This document shows, piece by piece, positions 1 to 7,937 of a DNA stretch of 16,807 nt. The DNA lies in contig SDVU01000230.1 in NCBI GenBank assembly GCA_016256075.1, positions 1-16,807 on the forward strand. Direction: 5' to 3'. A model generated the notes under the pieces. It was given only the letters and a program-made list of their open reading frames with translations, searched no databases and was not told the DNA's origin. Every line of letters starts with the position of its first letter. The first letter of the stretch is position 1. The translations under genes were made by a program, and so were the position numbers. This DNA comes from Dictyocoela muelleri. Its lineage: Eukaryota > Microsporidia.

Positions 1-204
1 AAGAGAGAAAAGAGTAAAAATGGGGCAGCATCTTTATTATCTTCAAGCATGATAATCTGGTATTGTTTAATTCTATTGATATAATTGAAATAAAAAGCTT
101 AGTTCAATTTTTTATTTATTTTATTTTGTTAAATCCATTTGGTTTTAATATTAAAAACCGACTGTTTAAATTTTAATTAAACATCCTTTTACAAGTATTT
201 ATAT

Positions 205-345
205 AATTATAGGCCTATTTTTAAAGTTATAAGCTCATTTTACAAGAATTATAGACATAATTTAATATTTTATAAAAAATTTATTAACTATCGTTACAAT
301 TTTCGAAATTATATGCTTATTTTAAATATTTATACAGAAATAGAC
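205..345 (+). repeat. degenerate minisatellite, TATAGAC-type, weak
   Basis: Loosely repeated units of about 22-26 bp: AATTATAGGCCTATTTTTAA, then AGTTATAAGCTCATTTTAC, then AATTATAGACATAATTT, and finally ACAGAAATAGACCCTG. The core ATAGRCY and T-rich tail match the clearer array at 8065-8385 in the same orientation. Heavy divergence makes the limits approximate. Confidence 0.4.
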
Positions 346-675
346 CCTGTAATAATACCCATGAATACCATAATACAACAATTATCAGTACTACTATGTT
401 AAATTGTAGATTTTTCTTGCATAGGAAATTATTTGGAATATACGTTAAATTTTTTTTTTATGATTTTCTTCTTAAAAAAAATTTAAATGCTGAACGGGTT
501 GGTACAGACATATTCAGAATCATTGATTAGTAAGTTTATTTATGCGTTCTATTTTTGTATAATATTTGAAATGAGTCTGTATCTCACGAATAACGTATCT
601 ATAACTTGGTAAATTGCAATTATTACCTTGGTAAATTTTCTTATAACTCTAGTAAAATACGTATATAATTTGCAA

Positions 676-842
676 AAAAAAAGGTCTATGAGTTTAAAAA
701 AGGTATATGAGTAAAAAAAGGTCTATAACTTTAAAAAAACAGACCTAAAATTTTGAAAATAAGTCTATCACTTTAAAAAATGAGTCTATCACTTTGAAAA
801 AATGAGTCTATAATTTTGAAAAATAAGTCTATAAGTATGACA
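676..842 (-). repeat. minisatellite array, TATAGACC-type (inverted)
   Basis: About seven units of 21-25 bp read on the plus strand as GAGTCTATCACTTTGAAAAA, GGTCTATAACTTTAAAAAA and variants. The reverse complement gives TTTTTCAAAGTGATAGACTC, the same unit as the array at 8065-8385. This copy is therefore inverted relative to that one. The homogeneous middle units and degenerate edges are typical of a decaying minisatellite. It lies about 95 bp from a DR1 repeat copy. Confidence 0.75.
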
Positions 843-936
843 AACTTTTTATTTTTAATGAATATTTATTGCTTTAAAAAATTATTCTTAATTTGAAATT
901 TATCTTATTGATATTTATGTTTTTATATTTACGTAA

Positions 937-1020
937 TATATAGTTGTTCTAGTGTGGTATAGCTGATAAAGACTTGGTATAGTATGAGAATAAAACAGAT
1001 GGCACTTTCCTAGCTATGAG
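937..1020 (+). repeat. dispersed repeat DR1, copy A
   Basis: One of four related segments in this window. Shared landmarks in this orientation are GTGTGGTATAGCTGAT, AAGACTTGGT and, after a variable middle, TCCTAG near the 3' end. The other copies are at 4411-4491, 7351-7440 and 12346-12440, all on the opposite strand. It encodes no plausible protein. The family is not one I recognise; a SINE or a MITE fragment are both possible. Confidence 0.65.
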
Positions 1021-1023
1021 ATA

Positions 1024-1039
1024 CCGCGATGCATCGCGG
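1024..1039. repeat. perfect 16-bp GC-rich palindrome
   Basis: CCGCGATGCATCGCGG is perfectly self-complementary and strikingly GC-rich for its surroundings. It sits directly after DR1 copy A. The related copy at 12346 has GCGTCGATGCGCTCAT at the corresponding place, so the palindrome may be a variant of the DR1 end rather than an independent site. Confidence 0.6.
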
Positions 1040-1390
1040 CTTAAAATCGTGAAACTGAAAAATAAATAAAAAACTTACATTACATATATCCTGCTGATAA
1101 TTGAAAAAGCAAATTGCATACATCTGGGCCTCTAAGAAACATAGTAACGACGTATAACTTGAAACCCTAGGACCCAAAGGTCTTATGACCACGGTTCAAG
1201 ATAATTAGTAAGGTTTTAAATTATAGATATTATCAGCATTTAATTAATTTGAATAAATTATTTTTTTTAATTGTCAAAACTATCCAGCTAATTTTTCAAA
1301 TTAACAAGATAATTTTATATTTTTTAACGAACAAATAAGATTTTTTATTCTGAAACAAAATTTGAAACACCTTAAAACAGGTTTTAAATA
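1040..1390. promoter_or_regulatory. upstream region of the 881-residue gene
   Basis: No gene is supported in this stretch, although a short minus-strand open frame crosses 1010-1192. It is AT-rich, with a GC-richer patch at 1130-1195. The 50 bases before the first ATG are A/T-rich and end GGTTTTAAATA directly before it. This must hold the promoter of the downstream gene, but I cannot point to a specific element. Confidence 0.4.
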
Positions 1391-4036
1391 ATGTTTATCA
1401 TGAAATATATGTCTTTTAATCTTACTATCGATGACTTATTTAAAATTCAAGGTTTATATAGAAAAATCCATGATTTAGTTAAAAATAAACCTGAAATAAA
1501 ACATACAGAGGATCTTTTAAAAATTGAAAATCTCTTTACAGAATATAAAAATGATTATTTCCAAATTAGGAATATTGATGATGAAATGTGTGAATATCTC
1601 CTAAACACTATTAATTCGAATTTAAAAGACGATAAAGACTATTTAGATTCATTCATTAGCTGTATATCAATATTAAACATAAACAATACTAACTTAAAAA
1701 GAATAAAAGAAAAATTTGGTTACTCGCAAATATTCAAGATTTTCAAAAAGCTTATAATTACCCAAAAGTATAAAAACCATAAAATAATTTCTCTAATAAT
1801 TAAACTTCTTAACAATCCTTCACTCTGTTTTAATAACGTTTTACCAATTATTACGAGAATAAATAATTATGTTAAAAAAGGTATTGATAAAAATTTTATC
1901 ACCTGTATTACAATATTAAGAGCAGTTGCCGAAGAAGGTACACTAATTGAAAATTATTGTGAATATTTTACAGGACTAATTTCTTTTTTGGTAGACATAG
2001 CAATAAACCCCAAAAATTTTATTTTTTTTGATATTGATGAGATTGAACAATTGCTCGACACTATCGAGAAATTAGTTCATAAAAGAAAGAAAAATATTAA
2101 ACTTAGCAACATATCAATAGGAATTTTCCTCAAATTACAAGAAGAGCTGTTTATATCAGTCCATAAAGATCCGTCTAATCCCCTTAATAAATCACCTGAA
2201 ATATCAAATGGTAATATTTTGGAAAATAAAAACTTTTCAAAATCATTTTTAAGAACAGGAGAAGAACAATTAGCCCTTGGATCTCATCTAAAAATAATGA
2301 CAGTCATATATAGCTTTACATACGAGTCGGGATGTCGAATGTATGATTATAATGAATTGTTTAATTTGGCTCTTAATTTGAATTTTGATATGGATTTACC
2401 AATAAAGTTTAAATATGAATTTTTAGATTTAATATTTCCGGACTATTTAAATGAAATAGAAAATACTGAACATGAAAAAGATACAGGCCACAATACTCGT
2501 GACAATGATAATTCCAGATCACAGAAAAATAATCTTGAAAAATATCCGTCTAATACTAATTCTAATATATCATTGGTTAATTCAAGTGTATTGATTGAAA
2601 AGGATATGATTGAAATTGTAAATGATGAAAAATTTACAGAAATTTTAATTTACGATTTAAAAAAATCGATAGAAATTACAAAAATTTTGGAGAAAATAAA
2701 AAATTTATCCTTTTTAATAAACTTACCAATTTTAGTAAATTTTGCAATTGAAAATTACAAAGAATTCATAAAATTTTTTGTAAATAACAATTATATAAAT
2801 AGCGGAGAATCATATTTATTTGCAAAATATATTTCATCAACAGATGATGAAGATGCTCTTTTGCTCTTCACGTTTTATCTAAGTTCATTAGAAAATATTA
2901 CAAATTACAGATTATTAATGTTACTATTCACACATAATTCAGAAAGATATTTCGAAGATATACGTGTTAAGAAACGAATTTCCTTAATTTTTAATCTTAT
3001 AATTAAATTAGACCTTAAACGTTTTTCTAATTTCTTTGCTGAAAATATTTTTAAACTTGATTTGATAACAATATCACTATTTTTTGTTATTTTTAGAGAA
3101 ATTGATATCGATTTATTAACAAAATTGTCTAATTTTACGATAAAATCAACGAAGACACATGAATTGAGTATAAAACATTCGAATTTACCTGAAAGTAAAA
3201 ATGAATATTATAAAAATATAAATACACCAAATAATGTGATAAACGACGAAAATTATAAATTTAAAACCTCATGTCAAAAATATACGTCAAAAATGGAAAT
3301 AAAAAGTATAAAATATGATCAAAAATTATTTTTAGCTTTATTAGCATTTATTTTTGTTGAGAGAAACATTGATCCCTTAACTTTAAATATAGAAATAAGC
3401 TACCCCTTGCTAATTATTGCTATGCTTTTTGAACTAAAAAGTAAACTTCCTGGCGAATCAAATGATATTTCTAAATTTAATAATAATGAAAATTTCAGGT
3501 TTTATATTAATAAAGAAGGTAATGATAATTCTCATAAATTTAATAAAACAAAAAAATCAAGTGAAGTAGTGATTTATGAGAATAATGAGAATAATGAGAA
3601 TAATGAGAATTTGGTGAAATGTGGTAGTGTTGAAAATTTGATTTGCTTTTCAGAAAATAAAAATTCAAAAAAAGAAGATAACGATGAAGATAACAATATA
3701 GATAACGATGAAGATAACAACGAAGATAACAATATAAATAACAACGAAGATAATAATGAGGATAATAATGAAGAATTGTCGACAATTAAAATTAACGAAA
3801 AACTAGATAATCAAAAGGATGCCACCCAAAGAATCAATGATGTTTTGAAAATACCCCAAATCAGTGAAAATCTTAAAAATCTAATTATTCATTTTTTAAT
3901 ATTTGGAAATTCTGATGAAGTTGAAAATATAAAACTGTTATACAAAGAATTTAAAAAAAATGAAAATAATTTCGAAAAATCCGAGTTTATCGAGATTTTT
4001 GAAGAAATAGAATTTATTTATACAAATTCTAAATAA
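1391..4036 (+). CDS. hypothetical alpha-helical (solenoid-like) protein, 881 aa
   Basis: This is the only long intact frame in the window and very probably the only host gene. I do not recognise its family. The frame has three closely spaced starts (Met1, Met4, Met7 at 1391, 1400 and 1409); 1391 is the longest, but 1409 is equally possible. The protein is Asn/Lys/Ile/Leu-rich, with many predicted-looking amphipathic helices over residues 5-350, 405-600 and 640-690, which suggests an ARM/HEAT-like or similar helical scaffold. I see no signal peptide, clear membrane segment, P-loop or catalytic motif. Hydrophilic linkers separate the helical blocks: about residues 356-400 (Asn/Ser-rich), an NEN tripeptide repeat near 730-741, and an Asp/Asn/Glu tract near 760-797. 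The last 75 residues return to helical character. An AATAAA motif overlaps the stop codon. Isolated single gene, no operon context. A scaffold or adaptor role is inference only. Confidence 0.85.
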   Translation: MFIMKYMSFNLTIDDLFKIQGLYRKIHDLVKNKPEIKHTEDLLKIENLFTEYKNDYFQIRNIDDEMCEYLLNTINSNLKDDKDYLDSFISCISILNINNTNLKRIKEKFGYSQIFKIFKKLIITQKYKNHKIISLIIKLLNNPSLCFNNVLPIITRINNYVKKGIDKNFITCITILRAVAEEGTLIENYCEYFTGLISFLVDIAINPKNFIFFDIDEIEQLLDTIEKLVHKRKKNIKLSNISIGIFLKLQEELFISVHKDPSNPLNKSPEISNGNILENKNFSKSFLRTGEEQLALGSHLKIMTVIYSFTYESGCRMYDYNELFNLALNLNFDMDLPIKFKYEFLDLIFPDYLNEIENTEHEKDTGHNTRDNDNSRSQKNNLEKYPSNTNSNISLVNSSVLIEKDMIEIVNDEKFTEILIYDLKKSIEITKILEKIKNLSFLINLPILVNFAIENYKEFIKFFVNNNYINSGESYLFAKYISSTDDEDALLLFTFYLSSLENITNYRLLMLLFTHNSERYFEDIRVKKRISLIFNLIIKLDLKRFSNFFAENIFKLDLITISLFFVIFREIDIDLLTKLSNFTIKSTKTHELSIKHSNLPESKNEYYKNINTPNNVINDENYKFKTSCQKYTSKMEIKSIKYDQKLFLALLAFIFVERNIDPLTLNIEISYPLLIIAMLFELKSKLPGESNDISKFNNNENFRFYINKEGNDNSHKFNKTKKSSEVVIYENNENNENNENLVKCGSVENLICFSENKNSKKEDNDEDNNIDNDEDNNEDNNINNNEDNNEDNNEELSTIKINEKLDNQKDATQRINDVLKIPQISENLKNLIIHFLIFGNSDEVENIKLLYKEFKKNENNFEKSEFIEIFEEIEFIYTNSK
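3578..3611 (+). repeat. in-gene 9-bp tandem repeat (Asn-Glu-Asn)
   Basis: GAGAATAAT is repeated nearly four times in frame, giving repeated Glu-Asn-Asn. The repeats keep the frame because the unit is three codons. Its near-identity suggests recent slippage, so copy number may vary between strains. Confidence 0.85.
3668..3775 (+). repeat. in-gene Asp/Asn/Glu codon repeat
   Basis: About 36 codons built almost only from GAT, GAA, AAT and AAC encode an acidic, Asn-rich disordered tract. The unit is roughly GATAACAACGAA with variations of 9-18 bp. The antisense frame is also open (a Tyr/Leu/Cys repeat), purely as a by-product. Such tracts are common in proteins of AT-rich genomes and often mark flexible linkers between folded blocks. 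Confidence 0.85.
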
Positions 4037-4047
4037 AATAAATTTTT
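4030..4047 (+). terminator. AATAAA poly(A) signal overlapping stop codon
   Basis: The end of the gene reads TCTAAATAAAATAAATTT, so two AATAAA-like hexamers overlap or directly follow the TAA stop. Very short 3' ends with the polyadenylation signal at the stop are familiar from microsporidia and other compact eukaryotes. No transcript data are available here. Confidence 0.45.
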
Positions 4048-4410
4048 AAATTTTTAAAAATCAAAACCTTAATTTTCAAATTTAAACCTATTTTTCAAAT
4101 TTTAAGTTTATAGTCAGGTAAATTATAAAAATTTGCGATATATTGTAAAATGAAATATTTTTTTATTATTTTAATGTGTTTATTACATGTAACAATATCC
4201 ATAATTTTAAATTAAATGAGTTCTCTTAATTTTCTATTTAGATATTTCTTTATTTATTTTCTCTTATTCCTCCCTTATATGCTTCACATTAGCTCTGCTG
4301 TTTGTGTTTTTATCTTTTTATAATTACTCTAGAGATTCAAACATATTTATACTTTTTGTAAATTTATATATTATTGACTTTTTTTAGAAATTGTTAACGC
4401 ATAATTCTAA
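4048..4410. other. AT-rich intergenic stretch
   Basis: I see no gene here. At 4060-4110 there are degenerate TTTCAAATTTAAACCTA-like repeats that may be a worn relative of the TATAGAC-type arrays. The rest is low-complexity A+T. Confidence 0.5.
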
Positions 4411-4491
4411 AAACTTGGAAGGTCTCTTCTATTTCATTATCATTTTAGACTAAGTCTTAATAAGCCATACCAAACAGTAGCAACTGTATTT
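4411..4491 (-). repeat. dispersed repeat DR1, copy B
   Basis: Plus-strand landmarks are GGTCTCTTCTATTTCATTAT, AGACTAAGTCTTAATAAGCC and ATACCAAACAGTAGCAACTG. These align along their length with the copy at 12346-12440 in the same orientation and with copy A in reverse. It is more diverged than copies A and D. Confidence 0.6.
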
Positions 4492-4692
4492 TACTGCTAT
4501 TGTTCGAAATTTTAATGCAATTAACAGTTATTTAATAAAGTGGCACCTGCTAGATAAACACGCGTTTATTAGAATTTACATTCTAAAGTAATTTTATTAA
4601 TCAATCTGATATTTATTTCTGCAGAAAATAATTCATATATCAGGATTTATTCTAAAATTTTCGAAATTTTTATTTTAACTAATCTTTAAATT

Positions 4693-5009
4693 TTTGGTAC
4701 TTGGCATGTAAAACAGTTCCCTGTAGACTCGCACTGTGAAGAGTTTAAGAAATCCATTTTGTAATATGAGTCTAACTCGCTGGTTGTCGTTGATGTATTT
4801 TTTAAGAAGCTTATGATATAATATATACGAATTAGGAGTTTTTTTACGAAGCCCGTGAGCATATAAATCATATATATTTGATCAGGGCTTCCTGCAAAAT
4901 TTACCATCCTTAACAATACGCGAGTATTACTCAAATATATATAATCGGCATTAATTAACCCATTCCCATGGGAATATACAGAATGTTGTTTTACATACAA
5001 AGTACCAAA
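4693..5009. mobile_element. diverged fold-back (MITE-like) element
   Basis: Both ends start TTTGGTACTT reading inward. The inverted arms can be aligned almost to the centre: TTTGGTACTTGGCATGTAAA on the left against TTTGGTACTTTGTATGTAAA on the right complement. Inside are paired blocks such as CTGTAGACTC/CTGTATATTC, ACTCGCTGGTTGT/ACTCGCGTATTGT and AGAAGCTTATGAT/GGAAGCCCTGATC. Identity is high at the ends and falls to perhaps 60-65 percent inside, judged by eye. No target-site duplication is evident; both flanks are T-rich. The minus strand carries an open frame through most of it, but this has no recognisable domain. Confidence 0.55.
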
Positions 5010-5033
5010 TTTTTTCAAAAAATAGGGTTGGGC

Positions 5034-5067
5034 AGCGTTTCGCCACTTTGTGGCGAGAAACACCGCT
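5034..5067. repeat. imperfect hairpin, GCGTTTCGCCAC
   Basis: CGCCAC, then TTT, then GTGGCG form a perfect 6-bp stem. It extends outward with AGCGTTT against AAACACCGCT after a few bulged bases. The motif GCGTTTCG also starts the inverted repeats of the MITE at 11941-12295, so this may be the end of a related, otherwise lost element. A transcription terminator is another option, but no adjacent gene needs one. Confidence 0.5.
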
Positions 5068-5141
5068 TTTTTGACACAAAAAAATAAATCATTTTTTAAC
5101 AAAACATTTATTTTATAAAAAAAAAACAAAAAAAAATTAAA

Positions 5142-5771
5142 TTATAATTCTTTCAAATTTAATGAAAACCCAATAGCTTTTAAAGAATCAAGATCACAAT
5201 AATCATTATACTTCAAAATAATATTTTCTTCATTATTTATAACCTTTTTCTTATCAAATGTTTTCCCATTAATCATATCTATAAACATCCTACTCATCTT
5301 ATTTTCAACAATTGCATGTTGATTTCTTAATACATTTCCAATTTCGTAAATTCTTGAATTTTTTTGATAAATGTTTTAATTTAGTGATCGATTCCAGCTT
5401 TCTAATGCATTGTTAGTTTTATTTAAATCTTATAAAACTCTTTCATGAACAGACCAAAACTTATATGAATAAATAGAAATATCAGTGTTTTTCTTTAAAA
5501 TATATTTTCCATATTTATTTTTAAAATATTCCCAGAAATCGGTAATTTTATGAATTTCACTTTTATTTTTGATAAAAATATCCAATTTATTATATTTAAT
5601 GGTTAATTTTTCAAAAGGCACAAATGCCAACACAATAATCATTCTGAAAATTTCTCTTGTATGAGAATTCTTCCTATATTCCGAAAAATATCCCATCTGC
5701 TGAATTTTACGAAATAATAGTTGTGTAAAATGAAAAAAGCAACCGTACAAACAAGAATAGGAAAACACTTC
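5142..5771 (-). pseudogene. C-terminal half of a MULE transposase (5'-truncated)
   Basis: Read on the minus strand from 5771, one frame carries typical Mutator-like transposase sequence. The segment GCFFHFTQLLFRKIQQMG matches the conserved Cys/His block after the second catalytic Asp. A FWEYFKNKYGK-like helix and FWSVHERV follow, then KTNNALESWNRSLN, whose Glu is the third acidic catalytic residue. The frame then runs to a stop at 5142-5144. It contains only two in-frame stops (5430-5432 and 5376-5378) and no frameshift that I can find, so it decayed fairly recently. The N-terminal half, with the zinc finger and the first two Asp residues, is missing: MULE sequence ends exactly at the palindrome boundary (5772). 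It is clearly a different lineage from the MULE at 8944-10600. Family call is confident; whether the palindrome inserted here or replaced the rest is inference. Confidence 0.8.
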
Positions 5772-6108
5772 GGTTCTACAACGGGTTAGCCACCACCTGT
5801 CCAAAATAGAAAATCGCCATTCAGAAGAGGAGATAACATGATTCTTAATTGAAATAAGCTTGAAATGACGAGATAAATTTATATATATTTAAAAATTAAT
5901 GTAAGCTTTGACAGATCTTAATTTAGTAAAAATGCTGCAAAGCAGCATTTTTACTAAATTAAGATCTGTCAAAGCTTACATTAATATTTAAATATATATA
6001 AATTTATCTCGTCATTTCAAGCTTATTTCAATTAAGAATCATGTTCTCTCCTCTTCTGAATGGCGATTTCCTATTTTGGACAGGTGGTGGCTAACCCGTT
6101 GTAGAACC
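5772..6108. mobile_element. 337-bp near-perfect palindrome (fold-back element)
   Basis: Arms of 167 bp (5772-5938 and 5942-6108) are inverted copies with a 3-base AAA centre. I count three mismatches, near 5810, 5835 and 5903. The ends read GGTTCTACAACGGGTTAGCC inward. Both arms are followed through by a short open frame starting WWLTRCRT, which is just the palindrome read twice. There is no coding capacity. A clear target-site duplication is not visible: the flanks are AAACACTTC and CATCTTTCA. A fold-back transposon or very young MITE is the likeliest class; an inverted-duplication rearrangement or an assembly artefact are alternatives. Confidence 0.8.
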
Positions 6109-6161
6109 CATCTTTCAATATACTTTTACTACTCCTTCTCATTTCTTTTGAGTGACACAAA

Positions 6162-6174
6162 CCGTTGTAGAACC
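6162..6174 (+). repeat. third copy of the palindrome's terminal 13-mer
   Basis: CCGTTGTAGAACC at 6162-6174 repeats the right end of the palindrome (6096-6108), 66 bp downstream and in the same orientation. A 13-base match at that distance is unlikely by chance and may mark the end of an older copy of the same family. Confidence 0.65.
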
Positions 6175-6299
6175 AAAATTTTTTCCCTTTCACGTAACGC
6201 ATTGTTAAAATATAGAGAGATTTTTAACTTTCTATTATCTTTCTTCACTATTCATGGAGATTATTGTATTTTTTTATATATTAAAATGTGAGTAACTGT

Positions 6300-6968
6300 A
6301 GATCCTCCATAGCCAATGGATTATACTAGAAAGACTCATACTTTGGTTCCAATAAATAAGAATAGCAGTGAAAATAAATAAATAAGGAGATAATGCGGGT
6401 TATCACTCAAAATATAAATGATTAAAAATTATTTTTATTAGATGAAACTGGGTTTAACAACATTTTTATCAAATATTTAGATATTCACCAAGAAATACTA
6501 AATGTTTCAATAATGTACCCAATTCAAAGGGATTAAACATATCAGTATTATGCGCTATTAGTAAAATCGGTGATCTTGAATATGAAATTAAAACTGGAAA
6601 TTTTAAATCTCTAGACATCTTAACTTTTATCGGAATAAGTTGCCTTTTATCAACATAATATGAAAAAAAATATATTGATATAAATACTGAGCTAATTCAT
6701 AAAACAGCAGAAGTAAGAGAATCTTTTACTCGAAAAAAATACTTACTATTTTTTTTACCAGCATATTCTCCTTAGCTCAACCCAATATACAAATTTTTTT
6801 TTTCGTGTTTAAAATCAATAATTAAACAGCTCGAATGTCAAATTAACAGAGAGCTTATATCCATATTCGATGATATTTTTCAATAATGATAATTTTAGAA
6901 TGGAAAACTGCTATAATCATATATGTTCGTGGATCGAAAAAGTCATAACAAATCTTGATTTAATCTAA
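6300..6968 (+). pseudogene. decayed IS630/Tc1/mariner-like transposase
   Basis: Fragments of a DDE_3-type transposase follow in order over three frames. First comes TRKTHTLVPINKNS (before the catalytic core), then FLLDETGFNN with the first Asp at 6441. Next are VPNSKGLNISVLCAISK and LEYEIKTGNFKSLDILTF. Then DINTELIHKTAEVRESF carries the second Asp at 6677, in the place of the usual D-N-x-x-H-K motif. LPAYSP-stop-LNPIY follows, in which the expected third acidic residue after LNPI is Tyr. A C-terminal NCYNHICSWIEKVI segment ends at a stop (6966-6968). At least two frameshifts and several stops are present, so it cannot act. No complete N-terminal DNA-binding domain or terminal repeats were identified. 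It lies just downstream of the palindrome but shares no obvious ends with it. Confidence 0.8.
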
Positions 6969-7010
6969 AGATAAAATTATTAATTTATGTTTTTTTTATT
7001 CTTTTTAAAA

Positions 7011-7260
7011 AAGAGAGTCAATAAAACTGAAAAAGAGAGTCAATTAAATTAAAAAAAGAGGTCAATAAAACTTAAAAAGATGACAATAAAACGGAAAAGG
7101 AAGCCAATAAAACCGAAAAATGGGTCAAAAAACTGAAAATGAGTGTCAATAAACCTAAAAAACTAGTCAATAAAACTGAAAAGAGAGGTAATAAAAATGA
7201 AAAGGGGTCAATGAATCCCCAAAAAAGAGACCATTAAAACTGAAAAGGACCATAAAGGGA
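7011..7260 (-). repeat. minisatellite array, GTCAATAAAACTGAAAA unit
   Basis: About eleven units of 20-23 bp, for example GAGTCAATAAAACTGAAAA, GGTCAATAAAACTTAAAA and AGCCAATAAAACCGAAAA. On the minus strand the unit reads TTTTATTGACTC, i.e. a WTTGAC core followed by pyrimidines, related in design to the TATAGACC arrays. It begins about 40 bp after the end of the Tc1-like pseudogene. Confidence 0.85.
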
Positions 7261-7350
7261 ATTTTTACGCATTAAAGACACATTAATATACGAGTAATTA
7301 TAGACATTTTTTAAATTTCACCTCTTATTTTACCGAGATACATCCCCAGG

Positions 7351-7440
7351 CTCATCCCACATTTAGGAGAGTACCTCTGACTCATCCGAAAGATTATGCT
7401 AACACATAAATAGCTATACCACGCTGGAACTACTATATAT
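7351..7440 (-). repeat. dispersed repeat DR1, copy C
   Basis: Plus-strand landmarks are GGCTCATC, TTAGGAGAGTACCTCTG, AGCTATACCACGCTGGAACT and ACTATATAT. These align with copy D (12346-12440) and, in reverse, with copy A. On the minus strand the middle reads TTAGCATAATCTTTCGGATG and then GAGTCAGAGGTACTCTCC, which looks loosely like the body of a tRNA-derived SINE. That reading is a suggestion only. Confidence 0.65.
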
Positions 7441-7507
7441 TAATACTATAGTTTATTATATTAAGTTTTTCCCAATTATTAAATAAAATGATTTTAAAAG
7501 GGATTAT

Positions 7508-7615
7508 CTTTCATTTCGCCCGATTCTCACATCACCCAATTCTTACTTCGCAGAATTCTCACTTTCGCTTAACTATCACTTCGCTCTATTCACTTTGCCT
7601 AATGCGCATTTTGCC
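7508..7615 (+). repeat. minisatellite array, TCACTTCGCCCAATTC unit
   Basis: Six to seven units of 15-18 bp: CATTTCGCCCGATTC, TCACATCACCCAATTC, TTACTTCGCAGAATTC, TCACTTTCGCTTAACTA, TCACTTCGCTCTATTC, ACTTTGCCTAATG and GCATTTTGCCCAAAA. It is GC-richer than its surroundings and unrelated in sequence to the other arrays. Confidence 0.8.
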
Positions 7616-7698
7616 CAAAAAATATTACACTGACAAATAAAAAGGAACAATGTTGATTATTTATTATAATCAGATACTGTATTTAAAAAGCAATAGAC

Positions 7699-7796
7699 AG
7701 TAAAGTTTTTTTTGTTAAACATAAAAACCATTTAATTAGTGAAAAGTTATAATTATATTAACCATTAGATTAATGTTCAACAAAAAAAACTTTTTG
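7699..7796. repeat. short inverted-repeat pair (about 24-bp arms)
   Basis: AAAGTTTTTTTTGTTAAACAT at the left is matched by the complement of ATGTTCAACAAAAAAAACTTT at the right, with one mismatch and a spacer of about 50 bp. This could be a tiny MITE or simply a hairpin formed by T and A runs, although the GTT(A/G)AACAT part is not homopolymeric. Confidence 0.5.
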
Positions 7797-7937
7797 ATAT
7801 GTTTTGTTTTCGAAATATTTTATTTGATTATAATTAACTCTTAAACGATTTTGATCAAAATAATAGATGTCCATTTTTCAATTTTTTTTTCAATTTTTTG
7901 ATAACCCTTCTAGGAATTTTAATCAAATTTTTTTGTT

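Larger units (their letters stand above)
1..936. other. AT-rich non-coding stretch
   Basis: No coding region can be supported here on either strand: all frames are broken by frequent stops. It contains two degenerate tandem arrays, listed separately, and homopolymer A or T runs. I see no tRNA-like or rRNA-like segment. Confidence 0.6.

Noticed and set aside
1010-1192. Minus-strand open frame of 60 codons
   Set aside because: It overlaps the DR1 copy and the GC palindrome, has no domain and no support beyond being open.
1186-1202. GGTTCAAG as a tRNA B box
   Set aside because: No A box at a suitable distance and no cloverleaf pairing around it on either strand.
3540-3785. Minus-strand frame with a Tyr/Leu/Cys repeat
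   Set aside because: It is the antisense of the Asn/Asp/Glu codon repeat of the large gene; the repeat keeps both strands open.
4686-5129. Minus-strand frame of 147 codons
   Set aside because: It runs through the fold-back element, both inverted arms and the 5034 hairpin. No domain is recognised, so I list the element instead of a gene.
6076-6291. Plus-strand frame beginning WWLTRCRT
   Set aside because: It lacks an ATG start (it begins at TTG), and its first residues come from the palindrome arm. The same peptide appears upstream of the MULE fragment for the same reason.
6109-6299. Missing N-terminal half of the interrupted MULE on the far side of the palindrome
   Set aside because: Minus-strand frames beyond 6108 show at most a vague SKSILKD-like resemblance and no Asp block or zinc finger, so I do not claim continuity.
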